Positions 1 to 7,914 are shown, counted from the stretch's first letter. The stretch: DNA of 13,569 bases from Chloroflexota bacterium (GCA_016219235.1 JACRBO010000701.1:1-13569); one strand, 5' to 3'. The notes: generated by a model not told the origin, from the letters alone. Program-made: numbers and translations.

Positions 1-909
1 AACGCCACCGACGATCTGCTGATTTATCACTACTCAATTTACAGCCCCAATCTGCGCCTGTGCCGTGCGGCGCGCGGGCGGCGGATTGTGATCTATCACA
101 ACATTACGCCGCCTGAATTCTTCCGGGGCTGGGATGACGATCAAGCGCTGGCCTGCGAGACCGGCCGACGGGCGCTGCGGACACTCAACCAATGCGATCT
201 CGCGCTGGGCGACTCTGAGTTCAATCGGCAGGAGTTGATTGACGCGGGTTTCAACGCCGATCGGACCGGCGTATTGCCGATCTTTTGGACACAGCCTAAA
301 GTTGAAGCGCGGTCATCAAGCGACGCGCTGCGCGCGACCTTGCGCGAACCGGGCGTCGTCAATTGGCTGACGGTCGGTCGGGTTGTGCCGAACAAAATGC
401 TCGAAGATGTCATTCGGCTGTTTGCCGTTTACAATCGCGCCATCAATCCGCAGTCGCGGTTGTCTATTGTCGGCTCACGTTATATCCGCACATATGACGC
501 GGCCTTGAATGAGCTGATTGCCGAGCTGGACTTGTTCGATCGCGTGAAGTTTACCGGGCGGGTGGCGGATGTCGATCTAGCAGCCTACTATCAAGCCGCC
601 GATCTCTACGTCTGCGCCAGCCAACACGAGGGCTTTTGTGTGCCGCTAGTTGAGAGCATGTATTTTGGTGTGCCGGTATTGGCGCGGCGGGCGGCGGCGG
701 TGCCGGAAACATTGGGCACCGCCGGCGTGTTGTTCTCTGAACTCGGTTACGCCCCCGTCGCCGAAATGGCGCACCTGCTTGTCTCGGATACGGCCTTGCG
801 GGCGCGTGTGCTCCAGCGTCAAACCGAACGCCTGCAGGAATTGGGGCCGCAGGCGGCAGAAGTGGTGTTGAAAACTGCATTGGTTCAGCTAGGACTATCT
901 TGTGCGTGA
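1..909 (+). CDS. GT4-family glycosyltransferase, 5' end outside window
   Basis: Reading frame 1 is open from the first base to TGA at 907-909, giving 302 residues without a start. The GTG at 88 is only an internal codon. The protein closely resembles the gene at 7911-8990: both have YHN(I/V)TPPEFFRG, a SE(F/Y)NRQE segment, VGR(V/L)VPNK opening the second Rossmann domain, and HEGFCVPL. Lining up the shared HYS near residues 10-12 here with residues 69-71 of the paralogue suggests that about 60 N-terminal residues are missing. The retaining-GT4 EX7E motif is intact (glutamates at nt 628 and 652). It should transfer a sugar from a nucleotide sugar to a growing glycan at the cytoplasmic face; donor and acceptor cannot be told. 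The next gene follows after 30 bases. Family call is firm, specificity unknown. Confidence 0.9.
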   Translation, partial: NATDDLLIYHYSIYSPNLRLCRAARGRRIVIYHNITPPEFFRGWDDDQALACETGRRALRTLNQCDLALGDSEFNRQELIDAGFNADRTGVLPIFWTQPKVEARSSSDALRATLREPGVVNWLTVGRVVPNKMLEDVIRLFAVYNRAINPQSRLSIVGSRYIRTYDAALNELIAELDLFDRVKFTGRVADVDLAAYYQAADLYVCASQHEGFCVPLVESMYFGVPVLARRAAAVPETLGTAGVLFSELGYAPVAEMAHLLVSDTALRARVLQRQTERLQELGPQAAEVVLKTALVQLGLSCA

Positions 910-939
910 GCATCTATTTCAAATAATTGGCGAGGTAAA

Positions 940-2256
940 ATGGCAACAATCACCTATCACCCACTGCGCGTTAACCCTCAGATATCATTCGATATTGCCG
1001 TATGGCAAGATCACCATGATCCCATTGGCCAAGCCATCGGGAATCAAGCCTATTTCTTTCCCGAACCTTTTCGAGTGCTGTTTCCCTTGCTGCGATCGGG
1101 TGCGAACGTTCTGGATGTGGGCGCGCATATTGGCACGTTTTCGCTCGCAGCGGCAGCATTGGGTTGTAATGTACTGGCAGTCGAAGCTTCACTCGCTAAT
1201 GCGACTCTGCTAAGTGCCAGTATCCAGCGCAATCACTTTGATCAAATGCAAGTGTTTAACGTGGCGGCAAGTGACCGAGCGGGCGAGTTGGAGTTTGTAG
1301 AGGGAGGGCCATTCGGCTTTGTGGCAAATGCGCTGAACTCATCGCCGACCATCACCGTGAAGGCGACGACCCTCACTTCACTAGTGGCCGAGGCTGGCTG
1401 GACGCACATTGACTATATGAAATTGGATGTCGAAGGCTCAGAGGTGACAGCGCTGCACGGTATGGAACAACTGCTGTTGCGCGATGACGCGCCCCTGGTT
1501 TTGTTCGAATCTAACGGGCATACACTCAATTTCTTTCAGGAAACACCGCAGAGCTTAATTGGCTTATTGACCACTTACGGCTACTCGGTTTACAACCCGG
1601 AGCAGGGCGAATTGAGGCCAGTCGAGGCGGGTGACTTTCAGCCAGAGTGCCTGGTCGATTATATCGCCTTTAAGCGTCGGCCTGATGCCTTAAAGAACTG
1701 GCGGCAGGGATCGCCAATGACGCATGAGCAAATCATTGTTAAAACACTTGAGGAATGCGTTAGCTCAAATGCAGACAATCGTGCTTACGTTGCCCGTGCC
1801 TTGCGCAAGGCCGACAAGCGTATAGCACTTGAATTGCGCGTCATGCAAGCGCTTAACGACCTGCGCCATGATTCTGACGCCAATGTTCGGCTTGAGGCCA
1901 ATCAAACGTGGCGCGAGTTTCACGGCCAACAACAGTTGATGCAGACTATTGACGATCGATTGCTGGCGGCGACTGAGCGATTGAAGGCACTAAATCAGCA
2001 AGCTGATGTCATGCTGCATAGCTACACTATCCGATCAAATGTGCCGGTTTTTGGTAAAGTGATTGCATGGGTGCGTCGGAACGCCACCTCGCATCTGCGC
2101 GAGCCCTATCTCGATCGGATGGTCGAACGACAGGTGCAGGTCAATCGGCAAATTGTCGGCGAACTGCGAGCAGTGATACAGTTGCAGCAGGAGTTGTTTC
2201 AAATAATGACTGACATTACACGCTCGACGGTCGCCGCGGTGGATAGGTCGGATTAG
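940..2256 (+). CDS. FkbM-type SAM-dependent methyltransferase with helical C-terminal extension
   Basis: 438 residues. Residues about 40-245 form a FkbM-type class I methyltransferase: SAM-binding motif I LDVGAHIGTFS (58-68), acidic residue at the end of strand 2 in VEAS (81-84), and the family hallmark KLDVEGSE (161-168) followed by VLFESNG. FkbM enzymes O-methylate sugars or natural products, so O-methylation of a glycan residue is the likely role. The domain normally ends near residue 245. Here about 190 more residues follow, charged and helical, probably coiled coil (260-360), then a module at 363-412 (VPVFGKVIAWVRR ... Y ... RQVQVN) that resembles parts of the proteins at 2494-2937 and 6266-6739. 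Start: GAGG at 932-935 lies 4 bases before ATG 940. Local GC is visibly lower than in the downstream genes. Enzyme family sure; substrate and tail function unknown. Confidence 0.9.
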   Translation: MATITYHPLRVNPQISFDIAVWQDHHDPIGQAIGNQAYFFPEPFRVLFPLLRSGANVLDVGAHIGTFSLAAAALGCNVLAVEASLANATLLSASIQRNHFDQMQVFNVAASDRAGELEFVEGGPFGFVANALNSSPTITVKATTLTSLVAEAGWTHIDYMKLDVEGSEVTALHGMEQLLLRDDAPLVLFESNGHTLNFFQETPQSLIGLLTTYGYSVYNPEQGELRPVEAGDFQPECLVDYIAFKRRPDALKNWRQGSPMTHEQIIVKTLEECVSSNADNRAYVARALRKADKRIALELRVMQALNDLRHDSDANVRLEANQTWREFHGQQQLMQTIDDRLLAATERLKALNQQADVMLHSYTIRSNVPVFGKVIAWVRRNATSHLREPYLDRMVERQVQVNRQIVGELRAVIQLQQELFQIMTDITRSTVAAVDRSD

Positions 2257-2263
2257 CCAGACA

Positions 2264-2392
2264 ATGCCTCCAAGTAATCTGCCGAAATATATTAAAAAGG
2301 CTATCGCCGTAATCATGCGGTTAGCGCTAAACCTCTTGGCCGATTTGGTATCGGTGATCATGCTTCTGACGCCTGTTTGTAAAACCAGATGA
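2264..2392 (+). CDS. possible small membrane protein or gene relic, 42 aa
   Basis: An ATG 7 bases after the FkbM stop opens a 42-codon frame ending in TGA at 2390-2392. The product starts MPPSNLPKYIKK and continues as one strongly hydrophobic stretch with few charges (about residues 13-37), as expected for one membrane helix with a basic N-terminal flank. No good ribosome binding site is visible, so translation would depend on coupling to the upstream gene. Further along the same frame, after stops at 2390, 2408 and 2417, lies a helix-like stretch (RQHLAELKATL, about 2438-2470), so the whole gap could be a decayed gene. A distant likeness to the LPK...helix part of the next protein is possible but weak. 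I do not recognise a family. It may be a real small protein, a pseudogene, or chance. Confidence 0.25.
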   Translation: MPPSNLPKYIKKAIAVIMRLALNLLADLVSVIMLLTPVCKTR

Positions 2393-2484
2393 TCTATCCA
2401 ATACGCTTAAGTGAGCTAATCTGGTAATGATGGCCTCCGACAGCACCTCGCTGAATTGAAAGCAACCCTGACGATTGATCGAAT

Positions 2485-2488
2485 AAGG
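2485..2488 (+). promoter_or_regulatory. ribosome binding site supporting the GTG start at 2494
   Basis: AAGG lies 5 bases before GTG 2494 and 11 bases before the in-frame ATG 2500. The spacing favours the GTG, but the two starts differ by only two residues. Confidence 0.4.
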
Positions 2489-2493
2489 CACAC

Positions 2494-2937
2494 GTGACGA
2501 TGAATCACCTAGAAGCAAATGCATATCCACAATCTGACACCCGTATTGAATCGGCCGCGCAACAGCTGCGCCAGATTATTAGCGAAGCACGCCGCCGGCA
2601 CGCCAGCAATCTGTCTGGCGCTGATATTCCGCCGGCGGCCGCGGCCGCCTTCTACGATATTCAGCGCCACATGATTGTCCGGGAGCATTGGGACATCAAT
2701 TGGCCACCCGGTCTGCTGCCCAAAGCCGCCGCGTTGTACCATAAGATCATACGGCGTCTGCTGCGCTGGTACATCAAGCCGATCGTCAGCCAGCAGAATG
2801 AGTTTAACCTGGCGACGCTCCGCGCGATTCAAGCCATCTTGAGCGATCTGCAGGGCGTTCGTGCCGAGCAGCAAGCACGGCTGTCCGCCATGACTGAACA
2901 GCTGGCTGCGCTTGAGCGAACCCTGGCAGGAAAATAG
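2494..2937 (+). CDS. small helical coiled-coil protein of the glycan operon (147 aa)
   Basis: 147 residues from GTG 2494 (145 from ATG 2500). No catalytic motif is present. The N-terminal part (about 16-36, IESAAQQLRQIISEARRR) is an amphipathic charged helix. Residues 69-118 start with a proline-rich turn (WPPGLLPK), pass into a basic-hydrophobic segment (KIIRRLLRWYIKPIV) and then SQQNEFN. The C-terminus (about 105-145) is heptad-like coiled coil. The middle segment resembles the FkbM C-terminal tail and the 157-aa protein at 6266-6739. I recall similar segments preceding methyltransferase domains in polysaccharide loci of Chloroflexota and cyanobacteria; here it stands alone. The next gene starts 2 bases after its stop, so expression is coupled. 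A membrane-associated scaffold or partner of glycosyltransferases is a guess from shape and context. I do not know a named family. Confidence 0.7.
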   Translation: MTMNHLEANAYPQSDTRIESAAQQLRQIISEARRRHASNLSGADIPPAAAAAFYDIQRHMIVREHWDINWPPGLLPKAAALYHKIIRRLLRWYIKPIVSQQNEFNLATLRAIQAILSDLQGVRAEQQARLSAMTEQLAALERTLAGK

Positions 2938-2939
2938 CC

Positions 2940-4154
2940 ATGCGCTTTGCCTTCTTTACGCCACTTTCACCGCAGCGATCTGCTCTGGCCGATTATGGCG
3001 AAGGGTTGGCGGTGGGCTTGGCTCGTCAACCCGGCGTTACAGTCGATCTCTTCATTGGTGATAATCTGTCGCCCGATAATCCCGTCATCAACCAGCAATT
3101 CCGCGTCGAGCACTATCGCGCCTTTGAAGCACAGGCCGATCAATACGATCTCTGCCTCTACTCGATGGGCGATCACGCCGACTATCACGGCTACATGCTT
3201 GGGCTGATCGAGCGGCACCCAGGCATCGTAATCCTGAACGACCTGGTCTTGCACCGCTGTATCTTGCAGAGCGCGCTACAACAGAATAATCTGGCGCGGT
3301 ATCTGGACGAGCTAGAGCATGCCTATGGCGTGCGTGATCAGCACCTCATCACTCAGATTCAAGCCGGACTGGGCGAGTTTGCGATCCTGGACTATCCACT
3401 TTTTGAGGGCGTCGTCGATCGGAGTCTGGGTGTCATCGTGCAGAACCAGTATGCACGCAGTCGGATTCTGGCCAAGCGCCCGGCCGCAAACGTGGCTTGC
3501 CTGCCGTATCCGTTTTTTATGCCGCCGGGTTTCTCCGAACTCGATCTGCCCGTCGCGCGCGAGAAGATACGCACAGAGTTGGGCTGGAGCGACCAGCTGA
3601 TTATTGGCTCATTCGGTATTTTTGTGCCTAGCAAACATCTGGATGCATGCCTGACTGCGTTTGCCCAGCTGGTGCGTGAACATCCCAATTCAAAGTATCT
3701 GCTTGGCGGCGCGCCGATCGAAGGTTACGATCTGCGGCAGCAAATTCGCGACATGGGCCTGGAAGAGCAGGTCATCATCACCGGCTGGATGCCGCCCTGG
3801 CAATTTGTGCGTTATATGCTGGCCCTGGATGTCGGCATTCATTTGCGTTACCCGCATATCGGCGGCACGCCCTATACGCCGATCAGGTTGATGGGGCTGG
3901 GCATTTGCACGATCGTCTCCGACATCGAACCGCTGGCCGAGTTACCGTTGGGGGCCTGCATTAAAATCGTACCAGATAGCTATCAGGCCCCGACTCTGGC
4001 CGCTTTGCTAAAAACCCTGGCCGCTCAACCTGATTTCCGCCAACTCATTAGCACCAACGGCCAACACGTCATCGAAGCCAGCTACCGGCTGGATCAAATT
4101 GCCCGGGAAACAATGGAGTTTGCCCGGCGTATGGCAATGCCTGCTAATCCGTAA
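2940..4154 (+). CDS. GT4-like (GT-B fold) glycosyltransferase with altered active-site motif
   Basis: 404 residues. The N-terminus MRFAFFTPLSPQRSALADYG matches the GT4 subgroup that begins with PLPPxxSGIADY. LNDLVLHR (99-106) matches the LHDxVLHH element. The second Rossmann domain begins at IIGSFGIFVPSKHLD (221-235), with the nucleotide-diphosphate region around YLLGGAP and ITGWM. In this subgroup the C-terminal signature is usually RYPxxGETSxxxLRxxxxGKPVIVSD. Here it reads RYPHIGGTPYTPIRLMGLG (303-321), with glycine where GETS has glutamate, and no EX7E. The enzyme may use another residue, have changed specificity, or be inactive. Start: AGGA at 2928-2931, 8 bases before ATG. It is packed between the 147-aa protein and the GT-C gene in one operon. 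Confidence 0.88.
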   Translation: MRFAFFTPLSPQRSALADYGEGLAVGLARQPGVTVDLFIGDNLSPDNPVINQQFRVEHYRAFEAQADQYDLCLYSMGDHADYHGYMLGLIERHPGIVILNDLVLHRCILQSALQQNNLARYLDELEHAYGVRDQHLITQIQAGLGEFAILDYPLFEGVVDRSLGVIVQNQYARSRILAKRPAANVACLPYPFFMPPGFSELDLPVAREKIRTELGWSDQLIIGSFGIFVPSKHLDACLTAFAQLVREHPNSKYLLGGAPIEGYDLRQQIRDMGLEEQVIITGWMPPWQFVRYMLALDVGIHLRYPHIGGTPYTPIRLMGLGICTIVSDIEPLAELPLGACIKIVPDSYQAPTLAALLKTLAAQPDFRQLISTNGQHVIEASYRLDQIARETMEFARRMAMPANP

Positions 4155-4166
4155 TTGCCGCCTAAG

Positions 4167-6269
4167 ATGCTGACCAGCTTGATCGTATTACCAGCTTTGT
4201 GCCTATGGACAGGCTTCGGCCTGCTCCACCTCTTGCCGATCAAGCGCACCACGCTCGATGCGGCCACGGCGATCTTCGTCAGCCTGGTCTTCGGCGTGTT
4301 GCTACTGGGCTGGGTAGCAACCGCGGCAACGGAATTGGGCGTCTTTCGCGCGGAAGCCATCGTGGTGCTGGGCCTCCTCGTCGGAGCCGCCGGTGCATGG
4401 CGCGCCAAACGACGCGGCCTGACGGTGCAGTTGGAACGGACGCCGCGCCTCGAATCTGCGTTCTTGATCGCGTTGATTGGCTTAATGGTCGCGTTGTACT
4501 TTCGCTCGCACGAGTTTATCTTTGGCGGCGCGGACGCAGGCGTGTACATCAACTTGGGGGCCACGATCAGCCGATCGGGCGGATTGATACTGAACAATCC
4601 TGACCTGGCGGCGCTGCCGCCCGACGACATCGAGCAGTTGTTCCGTCCGCAACCGCCTAATCAACTGCCACGTTATTATCACTTGCCCGGCTTCTACATC
4701 GCCGACGACAACGCCGGTCAAATCACGCCACAGTTTTATCCGTTGCATCCGGTGTGGCTGGCTGTGGCCTATGGCCTGCGCGGCCTGGCGGGCAGCCTGA
4801 ACCTGACGCCGTTGTGGGGTTTATTGGGCGTGCTGGCGGTATATTTTGCCGTGCGCGAGGCGTTTGGGCGCGTACGATTGGCGGCATTGGCAGCGGGTTT
4901 GCTGGCTATCACCTCAACGCAGATCTGGTTTGCGCGCTACCCTACCGCCGAGACGTTGACCCAGTTCTTGTTGTTTGCCGCGCTGTACGGGCTGGCGCGA
5001 CACGCGCGTACGCGCGAGGGCTGGGCGGCCGTTCTAGCTGGCATGGCGCTGGGCCAGGTGATGCTGGTGCGCATCGATATGTACTTTTTGTTGGCCGTGC
5101 CTCTGATCTATGCCGCGTACTTGCGGCTGCGCCGCCAACTCGATCGGCGTTTCTGGCTGTTTGCTGGACCGTTGCTAGCATTGACGGCACACTCGCTCAT
5201 TCACGCGGTGTGGCAAAGTTGGCCGTACTTTTACAACACCTATTTCGGCGGTATTAAACCACCGATCCCCATGCCGATCTTGATCGGCGGCTTGATCGTG
5301 ACCGTGGCGGCCTTCCTGGTACTCGATCGGCGGGTGGGCGCCCGGTCCGATTGGGTACGCCGCATCGAACCGTGGTGGCGCGTGGCCCTGACGTTGGCGG
5401 CGATCGGGTTGGTGCTGCTGGCGGCCTACGCCTATTTCATCCGGCCGCTGAGTGCCGACGCGACCAAGCAGATCAACTACTGGTACGCCGAGAGTACCAT
5501 CCCCGATGTTGAGCCGCTGAATATGGTACGTCTGGGCTGGTACCTCTCGCCATTAGGCTTACTCTTGAGCGTTATCGGCTGCGCGCTGCTGGTGCGCGAA
5601 CGTACTTCAGAGCGGACGTGGGCGCTGTTGGGCGTTGGCCTGTTTTTCACGCTGCTCTACACTTACAAGACGTATAACAACCCGCATCACATTTACGTCA
5701 TGCGGCGCTATATGCCGGCCGTGTTCCCCATGCTGGCCCTAGGCGCAGCCTATGCGCTGGAACGATTGGCGGACTGGAAGCCGATCGGGCGCGTGAGTGC
5801 GATCGGCTTGGGTATCATCACGATCGCACTGTTGATCGACGCGGGCCACGTGTCGAATGCGCAGATCGATTATGCGGGCGGGCTGGATCAATATCGCGCC
5901 TTCTCCGCCCAGATTCCGCCGGACGCGATCGTGCTGTTTGATGATCGCGGCGTGGTAGGCGTGACCGCGCTATTTGGCACGCCGCTGGCGTACCTGGATG
6001 GACATACCGTACTGGATCTGCAGGAAGATCGGATTGACGCGAAGCGGCTGGATGTGCTGGTAGCGGGCTGGCTGTTCGCCGATCGAACGGTTGTAATCGT
6101 CGGCGGACCACTGGCGTCCAATCAGTTGTGCGCGCGCTGGCAGTGCCGCCCGTCGGGTGCGATGCGGTTTGAGTGGCCGCAGCTGGAAGCGTCGTACGAG
6201 CATTTCCCGGCGGCAGTGGTGCGACCGGTGTATGATTTGACGTTGACGACGGTGGAGGCGGTGAAATGA
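4167..6269 (+). CDS. GT-C polytopic membrane glycosyltransferase (PMT/ArnT-like)
   Basis: About 700 residues from ATG 4167; the frame stays open to a TTG at 4155, right after the previous stop, but neither start has a clear ribosome site. There are about 15-17 hydrophobic segments, the first right at the N-terminus, and a soluble C-terminal part of about 140 residues. Between the early helices lies FGGADAGVYINLG, whose aspartate (residue 123) sits where GT-C enzymes of the PMT/ArnT type carry their catalytic aspartate in the first outer loop. FARYPTAE (about 256-263) matches the W/F-x-RYP-x-AE element of bacterial members. Such enzymes take sugar from polyprenyl-phosphate sugars and transfer it on the outer face of the cytoplasmic membrane to lipid-linked glycan or protein. 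The next gene overlaps by ATGA. Fold and topology are solid; substrate unknown. Confidence 0.88.
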   Translation: MLTSLIVLPALCLWTGFGLLHLLPIKRTTLDAATAIFVSLVFGVLLLGWVATAATELGVFRAEAIVVLGLLVGAAGAWRAKRRGLTVQLERTPRLESAFLIALIGLMVALYFRSHEFIFGGADAGVYINLGATISRSGGLILNNPDLAALPPDDIEQLFRPQPPNQLPRYYHLPGFYIADDNAGQITPQFYPLHPVWLAVAYGLRGLAGSLNLTPLWGLLGVLAVYFAVREAFGRVRLAALAAGLLAITSTQIWFARYPTAETLTQFLLFAALYGLARHARTREGWAAVLAGMALGQVMLVRIDMYFLLAVPLIYAAYLRLRRQLDRRFWLFAGPLLALTAHSLIHAVWQSWPYFYNTYFGGIKPPIPMPILIGGLIVTVAAFLVLDRRVGARSDWVRRIEPWWRVALTLAAIGLVLLAAYAYFIRPLSADATKQINYWYAESTIPDVEPLNMVRLGWYLSPLGLLLSVIGCALLVRERTSERTWALLGVGLFFTLLYTYKTYNNPHHIYVMRRYMPAVFPMLALGAAYALERLADWKPIGRVSAIGLGIITIALLIDAGHVSNAQIDYAGGLDQYRAFSAQIPPDAIVLFDDRGVVGVTALFGTPLAYLDGHTVLDLQEDRIDAKRLDVLVAGWLFADRTVVIVGGPLASNQLCARWQCRPSGAMRFEWPQLEASYEHFPAAVVRPVYDLTLTTVEAVK

Positions 6270-6739
6270 GCAGCGACGAACCCACGCCCGCGATTGATGC
6301 CGAAGCGATTATGCGCGAGATTCGGACGCGCATTCAACAGCGACGAGCGCAGGCCGAAGCGCAAGGGCTGGATTTTGATGCGCTGGCTGAGGGCCGCTTC
6401 ACGCCCGATCGACCTACGCGCTTCAATGCCGAGTTGTATTATGAACTGCGCCGCTTGAGCGTGAGCGGCGAACAGATCGGTGTGGGCCTATCGTTGACGA
6501 CCTCGCGCGTGCCGTTGATCGGTTCACTGGTGCAGCGCATGCGGTTGGCCTTGCATCAATTAGTGATCTACTACGTCAACATGCTGGCGCGGCAACAGTC
6601 GCGGGTGAATGCCTATGAGGCGCGGGCGTGGTCGGTGTTGATGGCCGACCTGGAAGTGAAGACGGCCGAGACCGAGACGCTGCGCCGCGAAGTGGCCGAG
6701 CTGCACGCGCGGCTCGACAAGTTGGAACGCGGGCCATGA
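6266..6739 (+). CDS. small helical coiled-coil protein of the glycan operon (157 aa)
   Basis: 157 residues. ATG 6266 overlaps the GT-C stop (ATGA) and has a strong Shine-Dalgarno, GGAGG at 6254-6258, 7 bases upstream; the next gene again starts in an ATGA overlap. The N-terminus carries a charged helix DAEAIMREIRTRIQQRR (11-27). Residues 80-130 hold the module SRVPLIGSLVQRMRLALHQ, then YYVNMLARQQSRVN, and the end (about 125-155) is a heptad-like coiled coil. The order of parts mirrors the 147-aa protein at 2494-2937 and the C-terminus of the FkbM enzyme. I associate the IMREIR-type N-terminus with methyltransferases and glycosyltransferases of Chloroflexota and cyanobacterial surface-glycan loci, where it is fused to a catalytic domain; no such domain is present here. 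Role unknown; it may dock or pair enzymes at the membrane. Confidence 0.75.
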   Translation: MSSDEPTPAIDAEAIMREIRTRIQQRRAQAEAQGLDFDALAEGRFTPDRPTRFNAELYYELRRLSVSGEQIGVGLSLTTSRVPLIGSLVQRMRLALHQLVIYYVNMLARQQSRVNAYEARAWSVLMADLEVKTAETETLRREVAELHARLDKLERGP

Positions 6740-7914
6740 AACTAGCCATCATCGTGGCACGCTACGGGCGCGAAGTGCTGGGCGGCGCTGAGACGCTGGC
6801 CCGCGAACTGGCGGCCCATTTACCTCGCCCGGAGTTTGAAGTTGACGTCTTAACCACGTGCGCGATCAACCTGGACACGTGGCGCAATGAACTGCCGGCG
6901 GGCGCGGCCATACTCGACGGCGTGCGGGTGCAACGCTTTCCGATCGATCATCGCTTTCGCGATGCGGCGCGCTTTCGTCAGCTGCAATTTCAGTTTGGCA
7001 CACAGCAGCCCGCCACGCGCGACGACGAATACGCCTGGATCGAGCACAGCGCGCACAGCCCTGACTTGTACGCTTATCTTGCGCAGCATGGCCCGGAATA
7101 CGATCATCTGATCTTTGTGCCGTATCTGTTCGGCCCGACGTTGTATGGCACGTCGCTCTGGCCGGAGCGCAATGTGATCTGGCCGTGTCTGCACGACGAA
7201 CCGTTTGCGCATTTTCTACAAGTGCGCTTGATGCTGGAGGCGTGTCGCGGCCTGCTCTTCATTACCGAGCCTGAAAGACAGTTGGCGCTGGGTCGGCTGG
7301 GTATCCGCCAGCCGCGCGCCGAGGTCATTGGCCTGGGTGTGGACGACTTCACCGGCCAGGCCGAACGATTCAGGCAGAAGTTTGGCATCAGTGGGCCGTT
7401 TATCTTGTATGCGGGGCGCTTCGACAGCACCAAGAATTTGCTGGAACTTTTCAGCTTCTTCAGCGATTATCAACATCAGCGCTCGCGTGATTTGAAGCTG
7501 GTGCTGCTGGGCGGCGGGCCGCTAAAGCCGCCCGCCCGATCGGACATCGTGACGTTGGGATTCGTGAGTGATGAGGATAAACGCGATGCATTCGCAGCGG
7601 CGACTGTCGTCTGTCAACCGTCGCTGTGGGAGAGTTTCTCGATCGTGCTGATGGAGGCGTGGTTAGCCGGCCGGCCGGTGCTGGCGCATGGCGATTGCGA
7701 CGTGACGCGCGATCACGTGCGACGTAGTCACGGCGGTTTATATTACGCCACGTTCGATGAATTCGCGGGCGCACTCGATTGGCTGTTGGCACATCCCACA
7801 GAGCGTGCGCAGCTCGGGCAGCAGGGGCGCGCGTACGTGCAGCGCGAATACGCGTGGCCCGGCGTGATCGATCGTTTCCGGCGAGTCTTGCGAGCATGGC
7901 AGGGTGAACCATGA
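6736..7914 (+). CDS. GT4-family glycosyltransferase
   Basis: 392 residues from ATG 6736, which overlaps the upstream TGA by ATGA. The frame is open further upstream, but MKLAIIVARYG is the natural Rossmann strand start. GGAET (16-20) is the GT4 N-terminal glycine loop. CLHDEP (151-156) and the FILYAGRFDSTKN element (222-234) lead into the donor-binding domain. The retaining-GT motif EX7E is intact (E299 in WESFSIVLMEAW to E307). It is a cytoplasmic GT-B enzyme using a nucleotide sugar. AHGDCDVTRDHV replaces the more usual SDVGG-type loop after EX7E. The following gene starts in another ATGA overlap, so the two are translationally coupled. Family sure, sugar unknown. Confidence 0.92.
   Translation: MKLAIIVARYGREVLGGAETLARELAAHLPRPEFEVDVLTTCAINLDTWRNELPAGAAILDGVRVQRFPIDHRFRDAARFRQLQFQFGTQQPATRDDEYAWIEHSAHSPDLYAYLAQHGPEYDHLIFVPYLFGPTLYGTSLWPERNVIWPCLHDEPFAHFLQVRLMLEACRGLLFITEPERQLALGRLGIRQPRAEVIGLGVDDFTGQAERFRQKFGISGPFILYAGRFDSTKNLLELFSFFSDYQHQRSRDLKLVLLGGGPLKPPARSDIVTLGFVSDEDKRDAFAAATVVCQPSLWESFSIVLMEAWLAGRPVLAHGDCDVTRDHVRRSHGGLYYATFDEFAGALDWLLAHPTERAQLGQQGRAYVQREYAWPGVIDRFRRVLRAWQGEP

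Larger units (their letters stand above)
2257..2493. other. AT-richer spacer between FkbM gene and small helical protein
   Basis: A 237-base gap, with 27 G/C among 60 bases at 2281-2340, clearly lower than the downstream genes. It holds the 42-codon frame described separately. It also contains a weak promoter-like pair: TTGAAA at 2456-2461 and TCGAAT at 2479-2484, 17 bases apart, which would start transcription only a few bases before the next gene. A 7-base inverted repeat (ACCAGAT 2384-2390, ATCTGGT 2419-2425) has a 28-base loop and no T run. No convincing terminator is seen, so the FkbM gene and the following operon could be one or two transcripts. Confidence 0.4.

Noticed and set aside
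2384..2425. 7-base inverted repeat in the 2257-2493 gap
   Set aside because: A 28-base loop and no poly-T tract make it unlikely as a terminator or operator; it is within chance.
4094..4630. 178-codon frame on the minus strand
   Set aside because: It lies fully antisense to the GT4-like and GT-C genes, its product is low-complexity (rich in Ser, Arg, Pro, Thr), and it matches nothing. GC-rich coding DNA commonly leaves the opposite strand open.
5818..6333. 171-codon frame on the minus strand
   Set aside because: It is antisense to the GT-C C-terminus, Arg/Pro/Ser-rich with no domain, and overlaps the well-supported ATGA junction at 6266.
7509..7536. GC-rich inverted repeat GGGCGGC ... GCCGCCC
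   Set aside because: It lies inside a conserved GT4 stretch (LLGGGPLKPPA), where Gly and Pro codons naturally pair. There is no T run and no second copy, so it is neither a terminator nor a REP element.
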